The notes under the pieces were generated by a model that saw only the letters and a list, made by a program, of their open reading frames with translations, was not told where the DNA came from and did no database searches. The translations under genes and the position numbers were made by a program. A stretch of DNA of 64,000 nucleotides from the NCBI RefSeq assembly GCF_003999975.1, contig NZ_RJAC01000013.1, positions 1 through 64,000 of the forward strand. The letters run 5' to 3'. Source of the DNA: Actinoplanes solisilvae. Lineage in GTDB: Bacteria; Actinomycetota; Actinomycetes; Mycobacteriales; Micromonosporaceae. Positions 57,549 to 64,000 of the stretch are shown piece by piece (within the stretch, counting starts at the first letter, position 1; every line of letters starts with the position of its first letter).

Positions 57549-58727
57549 TCAGCGGGCGGGGCTGAGGGGCCAGAGAGGCTCCTGGGCCAGGCGCTCCGAT
57601 TCGCGGAGCACTCGGAGGATGTTGCCGCCGGCCAGCTTGGCCAGATCTTCGTCGGACCAGCCTCGGCCCTTCAGTTCGGTGAGCAGCAGCGGGTAGCTCG
57701 CCACGTCGCCCATGCCGTCGGGGAGTTCCGTGGTGCCGTCGTAGTCGCCGCCCAGGCCTACGTGGTCGACGCCGGCCACGTCTCGGGCGTGTTCCACGTG
57801 GTCGGCCACCTGGGCCACGGTCACCGGAGGGCGGGGGTTGGCGGCCAGCCACGAGGCGTATTCGGGGACGACCAGGCGGTCGGGGCCGGGCCAGTCCGGC
57901 ATCGTCGACAGGTCCTCGCCGGGGCGCGGGGCGCGCGGCCAGTCGGCGGGGCTCGGCGGCGGGCCCAGGCGCTGCCACTCGGCCTCGGCGGCCAGCGACC
58001 AGGCGCGAGCCTCGGCCGAGACGAACGGGGCCACGAAAGTCAGCATGATCACGCCGCCGTTGTCGCGCAGGCGGGTCAGCACGTCGTCGGGGACGTTGCG
58101 CGGGTGGTCGTGCACCGCGCGGGCACCCGAGTGGCTGAAGATGACCGGGGCGAAGGCCGTGTCGAGAGCGGCGTGCATCGTCACCGGGGCCACGTGCGAG
58201 AGGTCCACCAGGACGCCGATGCGCTGCATCTCCCGGACGATCGCCCGCCCCTCGTCGTTGAGGCCGTCGACCCGGGACTCGTGTACGGCGGAGTCGGCCC
58301 ACGAGGTGTTCTCGTTGTGGGTCAGGGTGACGTAGCGCACGCCGAGCCGGGCGAAGGCTCGCAGCACGCCCAGCGAGGTTGCCAGGCTGTGCCCGCCCTC
58401 GATCCCGATCAGCGAGGCGATCTTCCCGTCGGCGACGGCCCGCTCGACGTCGTCGGCACCGCAGGCGATCGCGAAGTCGCCGGGATAGGCCGCGGCGAGC
58501 CGGTAGACGGCGTCGATCTGCTCCATCGTCGCCACGACCGCCTCGGGCTCGCCCAGGTCACCGGGCACGAAGACGGACCAGAACTGGCCGCCGACCCCGC
58601 CCGCGCGCAGCCGCGGGATGTCCGTCTGCAGCTCGGGGCGGGGCTCGTCCAGCCCGTCCACCCGGTATCCGTAGCGCCCGCGCAACTGCATGGGCAGGTC
58701 GTTGTGCCCGTCGATGATCGCCTTCAT
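57549..58727 (-). CDS. membrane dipeptidase family (M19) metallopeptidase
   Basis: The 392-residue protein begins MKAIIDGHNDLP, the first zinc motif (His8, Asp10), and continues with SLIGIEGGHSL, VRYVTLTHN, LVDLSHVA and IFSHSGAR, all typical of renal-dipeptidase-like TIM barrels. It hydrolyses dipeptides, including those with a D-residue. No signal peptide is seen. The ATG at 58727 fits the family start. Confidence 0.92.
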   Translation of the reverse strand: MKAIIDGHNDLPMQLRGRYGYRVDGLDEPRPELQTDIPRLRAGGVGGQFWSVFVPGDLGEPEAVVATMEQIDAVYRLAAAYPGDFAIACGADDVERAVADGKIASLIGIEGGHSLATSLGVLRAFARLGVRYVTLTHNENTSWADSAVHESRVDGLNDEGRAIVREMQRIGVLVDLSHVAPVTMHAALDTAFAPVIFSHSGARAVHDHPRNVPDDVLTRLRDNGGVIMLTFVAPFVSAEARAWSLAAEAEWQRLGPPPSPADWPRAPRPGEDLSTMPDWPGPDRLVVPEYASWLAANPRPPVTVAQVADHVEHARDVAGVDHVGLGGDYDGTTELPDGMGDVASYPLLLTELKGRGWSDEDLAKLAGGNILRVLRESERLAQEPLWPLSPAR

Positions 58728-58888
58728 GCCCTCTGGCTACCTGCCCAGCCCCCGTAAGCGCAAGTTGAGGAAAACGACCCCCGCAACCTGACCGCACCGC
58801 GCCGGGCACGGAGAGTGCACCGAACTGGCTGGAATCTCTTCTCATGCCCGGCCGACAACGGCCGGACGACAGCGGGGGAGATTCGAAA

Positions 58889-60403
58889 GTGCGTCGATCG
58901 AAGCTGAAGAAGTACTCGGTTGTGACCGCGGTTCTCGCCGGCGCCGCCGGTGCCGCGACGATGGCTCCGGCCCAGGCTGCCCCGGGCGCGACCCTCAAGC
59001 TCACGGCCGGTGACGACGCCTACGTCTCGAGCACCCGCACCGCCTCCGTCTTCGGCGCCGAGACCAAGCTGGTCGCCGGCCTCGCGGGCAAGGAGTCGAA
59101 GACCTCCTTCCTCAAGTTCGCCGTCCCGGCCGGCACCAAGGTCGCCGGCGCCCGCCTCGTGCTCACCACGCAGGCCCGGACCATCAGCCCCGTCGCCGTG
59201 CGCCGCGTGCTGAACACCGCCTGGACCGAGGGCAAGCTGACCGCGGCCACCGCTCCCGCGCTCGGTGCCGTCATCGCGACGGCCGTGCCCGGCGGCAGCC
59301 TGACCGTCGACCTCGGCAAGGTCGTGACCGGCCCCGGCACGTACGCCTTCGCGCTGTCCTCGACCGGCGCGGCGGTGCGCTTCAACTCGGCCGAGTCGGG
59401 CGGCGGCGCCCCGGTTCTCGAGGTCACCACCGAGGGCGACGTGTCCCCGCCCGTGCCGTCGGCGACCAACTGCGTCACCGGCGCCAAGCTCGTGCCCACC
59501 TGTGGCGTGCTCTGGGGCGCGGCGGCCGGCGGCTTCACGACCGTGCCGCGCGACCAGGCCCTGCGCGACTGGGAGAAGCTGAGCGGCCGCACCTCGACGA
59601 TCTTCCACACCTACCACAGGGGTGACGAGGTCTTCCCGACCAAGTCCGAGATCACGATGACCTCCGAGGCCGCGAACCCGCGCGTGCTGCTGACCAACTG
59701 GAAGATCGCGTACGGCTCGACGTGGGCCAAGGTCGCCAAGGGCGAGCAGAACAAGCGCATCGACGTGTTCGCCGCGCGCGCCAAGGCGTACGGCAAGAAG
59801 TTCTTCCTGGTTCTCAACCACGAGCCGGAGAACGACGTCGTGGCACGGGCCGGCTCGGGCTTCGAGGCCAAGGACTTCGCTGCCATGTACCGCCACACGA
59901 TCCTGCGACTGCGCGCTCAGGGTGTCACGAACGTCGTCAACGTGATGGCGTACATGGGCAATGAGAAGTGGATGGCGCAGAGCTGGTGGAAGGACCTCTA
60001 CCCGGGCGACGACGTTGTCGACTGGATGGGTCTCGACTCCTACGTGAGCGCCGAGCCGGGCTACTACCACTACGGCAAGTTCAACGACCTGCTCGACCGC
60101 GCGCCGACCGGCGGCGGCATGAACTTCTACGACTGGTCGACCACCAAGCACGCCGCCAAGCCGATCATGGTGGCCGAGTGGGGCGCCTACCACCGCGTGG
60201 GCAGGACCACCGACAAGTCGCCCGTGTTCAACAGCGTGCTGCCCGAGCTGGCCAAGCGTCCCGCGATCAAGGCGATCGTCTACTTCGACACCGCCAAGGA
60301 CGACGAGGGCGACCGCGACATCAGCATCAACAGCACGCCCACGGCCCTGGCGGCCTTCAAGAAGCTCGCCGCCGCCCCGATCTTCAAGGTCAAGCTCGGC
60401 TGA
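58889..60403 (+). CDS. secreted carbohydrate-binding / GH26-like glycoside hydrolase
   Basis: The 504-residue protein has a signal peptide (residues about 1-31, AQA), an N-terminal beta-sandwich of the DNRLRE/CBM96 type (about 35-185) and a C-terminal TIM-barrel domain. Glu312 in NHEPEND and Glu430 in VAEWGAY are placed like the acid/base and nucleophile of GH26-type enzymes. It probably cleaves a beta-mannan or related glucan. GTG 58889 was chosen: GGGGGA lies 7-9 nt upstream, and the longer start would precede the signal peptide with a charged stretch. The assignment to GH26 is by motif only. Confidence 0.8.
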   Translation: MRRSKLKKYSVVTAVLAGAAGAATMAPAQAAPGATLKLTAGDDAYVSSTRTASVFGAETKLVAGLAGKESKTSFLKFAVPAGTKVAGARLVLTTQARTISPVAVRRVLNTAWTEGKLTAATAPALGAVIATAVPGGSLTVDLGKVVTGPGTYAFALSSTGAAVRFNSAESGGGAPVLEVTTEGDVSPPVPSATNCVTGAKLVPTCGVLWGAAAGGFTTVPRDQALRDWEKLSGRTSTIFHTYHRGDEVFPTKSEITMTSEAANPRVLLTNWKIAYGSTWAKVAKGEQNKRIDVFAARAKAYGKKFFLVLNHEPENDVVARAGSGFEAKDFAAMYRHTILRLRAQGVTNVVNVMAYMGNEKWMAQSWWKDLYPGDDVVDWMGLDSYVSAEPGYYHYGKFNDLLDRAPTGGGMNFYDWSTTKHAAKPIMVAEWGAYHRVGRTTDKSPVFNSVLPELAKRPAIKAIVYFDTAKDDEGDRDISINSTPTALAAFKKLAAAPIFKVKLG

Positions 60404-60407
60404 ACCG

Positions 60408-60440
60408 GAGGTCCCCGCGACGAGCCGTCGCGGGGACCTC
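60408..60440 (+). terminator. intrinsic terminator after the hydrolase gene
   Basis: A perfect 15-bp stem (GAGGTCCCCGCGACG with its reverse complement) and a 3-nt loop, beginning 5 bp after the stop codon. No T tract follows, as is common in actinobacteria. Confidence 0.8.
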
Positions 60441-60492
60441 TCAGGTTCCGGCTTCCGCTTCCGATGCCTGCTGGGCGAGGGGAGGCGATCCG

Positions 60493-62736
60493 ATGTTGCT
60501 GTTCACGCTGGCGACCCTCTGCCTTTTTGCCTTTCCCGGCCGTACGGGCACCCGCCTCACCCGGCTGCGCGGTGTGATCGACGCGCTGCTGATGGGCTTC
60601 TCGCTCTTCGTTCCCGCGTGGAGTTACGTGATCCTGCCGGATCCGGCCGTGCTCGTTCCGACTCTTGTGAACGTCGTGGTCGCCACGGCCGCGCTGAGCG
60701 TGCTGGCCCGCTGGAGTCCCGGCTGCCCGCGTCTGTCGGCGTTCGCGCTCGCCTGCGCGGGACTGCTGGCGATGGCCGTCGCCGACAGCCTCGAGCTGCG
60801 ACTCGTGTGGTTCGCGGGTCTCGCGCTGATCGTGGGGGCGCTCGTGTGGGCCACCCGGGCCCCGCTGACCACCGAGGACCGGCCGCCCGGCGTCGTCCTG
60901 CCGTACGTCGTGGTGCTCCTGACCCTGGTGGCCGGCGGTTTCTGGATGGCCTACGGTGAGCCGACCACGGTCGGGACCTGGTGCCGGTTCGTCACGATTC
61001 TGCTGATCGTGCTGCGGGGCGTGCTGCTGTACCGCGACAACCAGGCGCTCGCCCGCCGGCTCGAGGACCGGGTCGCCGCCCGCACCGCCGACCTCGTCAA
61101 CCGTGAACAGCGCTTCCGGGCCCTGGTCGAGCAGAGCTCCGAGTCGCTCGCGATCCTCGGGCCCGACCTGACCGTGCGCTACCAGAGCGCGTCCGTCGAA
61201 CGGATCTTCGGTTATCCCGCGTCGGCGGTCGTGGGGTTGCGCCTCGAGGAGATCGTCGGAGAGGACTACGCGCTGGTGATCCAGCGAGCCGTCGGCGACG
61301 TCCTCGGCCGTCCCGGCGCGGTGACGACCTTCGAGCTGCGCCTTCCTCACTTCGACGGCAGCGTCCGCCTCTCCGAGATGACCATCACCAATCTGCTCGA
61401 CGACCCGTACGTCGGTGGTCTGGTCCTCAACACCCGGGATGTGAGCGAGGCCCAGCAGCTCCAGGACCAGTTGCGTCACGAGGCCCATCACGACGCGCTG
61501 ACCGGGCTGGTCAATCGCGCCCAGTTCCGCGAGCGGCTCGCGGCGGCGGTCGCCCGGGAGGACGTCTCGGTGCTGTTCCTCGACCTCGACGGCTTCAAGG
61601 AGGTGAATGACGTCCTCGGTCACGCGGCCGGCGACCAGCTCCTCGTGCAAGTGGCTTCGCGCCTGCTGACCGCTGTTACGCCGCCGCACACGGTCGCCCG
61701 GCTGGGTGGCGACGAGTTCGCGGTGATCGTCGCATCGCCGGACGCCCGCTCGGACGCCGAGACGCTCGCCGCGCGGATCCTCGAGCACCTCGACGTGCCG
61801 TTCGTCGTCGACGACACGGAACTGCGCGTGGGCGCCGGGGTCGGCATCGCCTCGGCCGCCGACGCGACCGACGTCGAACAGCTGCAGCGCAACGCCGACC
61901 TGGCCATGTACAAGGCGAAGGAGGCGGGCGGCGGGGTGTACGCGGCGTACGACCCGTCCATGCACGACTCCCTCGTGCAGCGGCTCTCGCTCGCCGACGA
62001 CCTGCGCCGGGCCCTCGACCGCGATCAGCTTGTGCTGCACTACCAGCCCACGGTCGACCTGCGTACGGGGGAGATCACCGGCTTCGAGGCGCTGGTGCGG
62101 TGGCGGCATCCGACCCGTGGGCTGGTGCCGCCGCTCGACTTCATCGCGATCGCCGAGTCGACCGGGCTGATCGTGCCGCTGGGGCGGTGGGTGCTGACCG
62201 AGGCGTGCCGGCGGGCGGTGGCCTGGGACCGGCCGCTGCGGATGGCCGTGAACGTGTCGGCGCGTCAGCTCGAGTCGGAGGACTTCCCGGCGACGGTGGC
62301 CTCGGTGCTGGCCTCGACGGGCATGCCGGCCGATCGTCTCTGCCTGGAGATGACCGAGAGCGTCATGCTCACGGACACCGACGAGAATCTCGCGCGGATC
62401 ATCCGGCTGAAGGGGCTGGGGGTGCGGCTCGCGATGGATGATTTCGGTACGGGGTTTTCGTCGCTGGCCTATCTGCGCCGGTTCCCGATGGACGTGCTGA
62501 AGATCGACCGCTCGTTCGTGGACCGCCTGGGCATTTCGGCGCAGGACGAGACGCTGGTACGCACGATCGTGCGGCTCGGGCAGCAGTTCGGCATGGAGAC
62601 CGTCGCCGAGGGCATCGAGAAGGCCGAACAGCTGGCCGCGTTGCGCGAGATGGGCTGCGACCTGGGGCAGGGTTACCTCCTGTCCCGGCCGGTGCCCGAG
62701 GCCGAGGCCGAGGCGTTGCTACCCGTCTCAGCCTAG
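60493..62736 (+). CDS. membrane PAS-GGDEF-EAL protein (c-di-GMP turnover)
   Basis: The 747-residue protein has six to seven N-terminal helices (about 1-185), a coiled linker, a PAS domain (about 205-330), GGDEF domain with intact GGDEF (405-409) and an EAL domain with FEAL (Glu532) and later DDFGTGFSS and KIDRSFV. Both active-site signatures are complete, so it may make and break c-di-GMP, with the membrane and PAS parts setting the balance. ATG 60493 has GAGGGGAGG upstream; the longer frame is antisense/out-of-frame to the hydrolase gene. Confidence 0.92.
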   Translation: MLLFTLATLCLFAFPGRTGTRLTRLRGVIDALLMGFSLFVPAWSYVILPDPAVLVPTLVNVVVATAALSVLARWSPGCPRLSAFALACAGLLAMAVADSLELRLVWFAGLALIVGALVWATRAPLTTEDRPPGVVLPYVVVLLTLVAGGFWMAYGEPTTVGTWCRFVTILLIVLRGVLLYRDNQALARRLEDRVAARTADLVNREQRFRALVEQSSESLAILGPDLTVRYQSASVERIFGYPASAVVGLRLEEIVGEDYALVIQRAVGDVLGRPGAVTTFELRLPHFDGSVRLSEMTITNLLDDPYVGGLVLNTRDVSEAQQLQDQLRHEAHHDALTGLVNRAQFRERLAAAVAREDVSVLFLDLDGFKEVNDVLGHAAGDQLLVQVASRLLTAVTPPHTVARLGGDEFAVIVASPDARSDAETLAARILEHLDVPFVVDDTELRVGAGVGIASAADATDVEQLQRNADLAMYKAKEAGGGVYAAYDPSMHDSLVQRLSLADDLRRALDRDQLVLHYQPTVDLRTGEITGFEALVRWRHPTRGLVPPLDFIAIAESTGLIVPLGRWVLTEACRRAVAWDRPLRMAVNVSARQLESEDFPATVASVLASTGMPADRLCLEMTESVMLTDTDENLARIIRLKGLGVRLAMDDFGTGFSSLAYLRRFPMDVLKIDRSFVDRLGISAQDETLVRTIVRLGQQFGMETVAEGIEKAEQLAALREMGCDLGQGYLLSRPVPEAEAEALLPVSA

Positions 62737-62776
62737 CCTCCTAGGATGCCCTAGAGGCTGTGCTGGCCGCCGGTCA

Positions 62777-62863
62777 GCGCGATGCGGCGATTGGCGGTCG
62801 GCGGTCGGCGGTTTCCGCGCGATGCGGCGATCGGCGGTTTCCGCGCGATGCGGCGTTCGGCGG
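62777..62863. repeat. 26-bp direct repeats before pgi
   Basis: GCGCGATGCGGCGATCGGCG-GTTTCC occurs at 62817-62842, with a longer variant from 62777 (carrying extra GGCGGTC units) and a partial third copy from 62843. It lies between the GGDEF-EAL gene and pgi and has no coding signal. No regulator site is evident. Confidence 0.75.
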
Positions 62864-62987
62864 GGGAGGATCCGGGGGAAGTGATGCCCATCGCCGGCCT
62901 TGTGATCTCCACATCGTCGCCGACGCCTCAGGCCGTTTCGTGCCAGGATGAAGTCGAGAGTCCGGGTTCAAGGAAGAGACTAGGACA

Positions 62988-64000
62988 ATGAGCGAACACG
63001 TTTCCGACAGCACCGAGTGGCAGGCGCTGCAGACTCACGCCGAGAAGTTCGCCGGTGTGCATCTGCGCGACCTCTTCGGCAGCGACCCGCGGCGCGGTGA
63101 GCGCTTCACCGTGCAGCTGGCCGACCTCACCGTCGACTACAGCAAGAACCTGGTGACCGACGAAGTGCTGAGCGCGCTGCTGGCGCTGGCCGAGCGGGCC
63201 CGGTTGCGGGAGCGGACCGCCGCGATGTTCGCCGGCGAGCACATCAACGTCACCGAGGACCGTGCCGTGCTGCACACCGCGCTGCGCCTGCCCCGCGACG
63301 CGACCCTGGTGGTCGACGGGCAAGACGTGGTGGCCGAGGTGCACGAGGTGCTCGACCGCATGGGCGCCTTCAGCGACAAGGTGCGCTCCGGCGAGTGGGT
63401 CGGCCACACCGGTCAGCGCATCAAGACGGTCGTGAACATCGGCATCGGCGGCTCCGATCTCGGCCCCGTGATGGCGTACGAGGCTCTGAAGGCCTTCAAG
63501 ACCGACGAGATCGAGTGCCGGTTCATCTCGAACATCGACCCCACCGACCTGTACGAGAAGACGCACGACCTCGACCCGGCGACAACGCTGTTCGTCGTCG
63601 TCTCCAAGACGTTCGGCACGCAGGAGACGCTCACCAACGCCACTGAGGCGCGCAACTGGCTGTTGAAGGGTCTCGGCAGCGGGGCCGGCGCCGACGCGGT
63701 CGCCAAGCACTTCGTCGCGGTCAGCACGAACGCCAAGCGGGTGGCCGACTTCGGCATCGACACCGCGAACATGTTCGGCTTCTGGGACTGGGTTGGCGGC
63801 CGCTACTCGCTGCCCTCCGCGGTCGGCCTCTCCGTCATGATCGCGATCGGCAAGGAGCAGTTCGGCGACATGCTGGCCGGCTACCACACCGTCGATCAGC
63901 ACTTCCTGAACGAGCCGCTCGAGTCGAACGTGCCGGCGCTGCTGGGCCTGCTCAACGTCTGGTACGACACGTTCCTCGGCGCCCAGTCGCACGCGGTGCT
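62988..64000 (+). CDS. pgi: glucose-6-phosphate isomerase (5' part, runs off the window)
   Basis: The first 337 residues are present; the gene continues past the end. It starts MSEHVSDSTEWQALQTHAEKFAGVHLRDLF and has the sugar-phosphate isomerase signatures VVNIGIGGSDLGP and VVSKTFGTQETLTNA, and GGRYSLPSAVGLS. It interconverts glucose-6-phosphate and fructose-6-phosphate in glycolysis and gluconeogenesis. ATG 62988 follows AGGAAGAG by 9 nt. Length so far agrees with the ~550-residue family. Confidence 0.96.
   Translation, partial: MSEHVSDSTEWQALQTHAEKFAGVHLRDLFGSDPRRGERFTVQLADLTVDYSKNLVTDEVLSALLALAERARLRERTAAMFAGEHINVTEDRAVLHTALRLPRDATLVVDGQDVVAEVHEVLDRMGAFSDKVRSGEWVGHTGQRIKTVVNIGIGGSDLGPVMAYEALKAFKTDEIECRFISNIDPTDLYEKTHDLDPATTLFVVVSKTFGTQETLTNATEARNWLLKGLGSGAGADAVAKHFVAVSTNAKRVADFGIDTANMFGFWDWVGGRYSLPSAVGLSVMIAIGKEQFGDMLAGYHTVDQHFLNEPLESNVPALLGLLNVWYDTFLGAQSHAV

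Overview
The window is high-GC DNA from a filamentous actinomycete. GTG starts, ATGA/GTGA gene overlaps, fused CydDC, a c-di-AMP (ydaO-type) riboswitch in front of an NlpC/P60 gene, a DUF6230/DUF6114 pair and many two-component systems fit an Actinoplanes-like member of the Micromonosporaceae. That placement is an inference; no rRNA or tRNA is present. I see no phage, CRISPR array, plasmid or large biosynthetic cluster. The region is mostly chromosomal core and accessory genes, with two copies of one TnpB transposon and several gene relics.

Layout. 1-2.5 kb: a thiolase relic and an S9 peptidase. 2.4-9.7 kb: the cytochrome bd block (cydA, cydB and fused cydDC on the minus strand), divergent from a BlaI-type repressor and an M56 (BlaR1-like) protease, with shared palindromic operators. 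9.8-11 kb: riboswitch and NlpC/P60 endopeptidase. 11.05-12.39 kb: TnpB element copy 1, whose tnpB has an amber codon. 12.4-14.7 kb: an AAA ATPase coupled to a TPR membrane protein. 14.8-18.9 kb: YcnI-like protein, an OmpR-type two-component system and a LolA-like protein. 18.9-21.6 kb: stand-alone trpB-trpA and a GntR regulator. 21.6-24.7 kb: DUF2277, DUF1992, DUF6114 and DUF6230. 25-30.4 kb: a class A PBP and two coupled hybrid-sensor kinases. 30.3-33.7 kb: xanthine dehydrogenase-type enzyme. 33.8-38.8 kb: a membrane protein, then a secreted lectin/beta-helix protein with an alginate-lyase-like protein. 38.9-42.5 kb: an NAD-dependent epimerase/TetR pair with three operators, a flavoprotein and an SDR relic. 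42.5-46 kb: an ECF-like sigma factor between two paralogous four-cysteine exported proteins, a ricin-domain membrane protein and a second SDR relic. 46-51 kb: VIT/vWA protein, TnpB element copy 2, MerR regulator and cyclase-family hydrolase. 51-58.7 kb: secreted zinc protease, DUF6343, ABC-2 exporter, NarL-type two-component system and M19 dipeptidase. 58.8-64 kb: GH26-like secreted hydrolase, a GGDEF-EAL protein and the 5' part of pgi.

The most unusual feature is the TnpB element. Both copies sit directly in front of an ATGA start codon (5'-TCAT on the element's strand), and the left end of each carries a good Shine-Dalgarno sequence at the right spacing for the host start codon. Removing copy 2 in silico rebuilds an ATGA stop/start overlap between the MerR and VIT/vWA genes; with the element in place, its right end supplies a new in-frame stop for the MerR gene. 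The element therefore looks built to insert at start codons without silencing the host gene.

Other regulatory points: twin palindromic operators between merR and the cyclase gene; a MerR-type promoter with a 20-bp spacer left in front of an SDR relic; several start codons only 6-7 nt after a TANNNT box, which suggests leaderless transcripts; and a hairpin that covers the ribosome binding site of an exported-protein gene.
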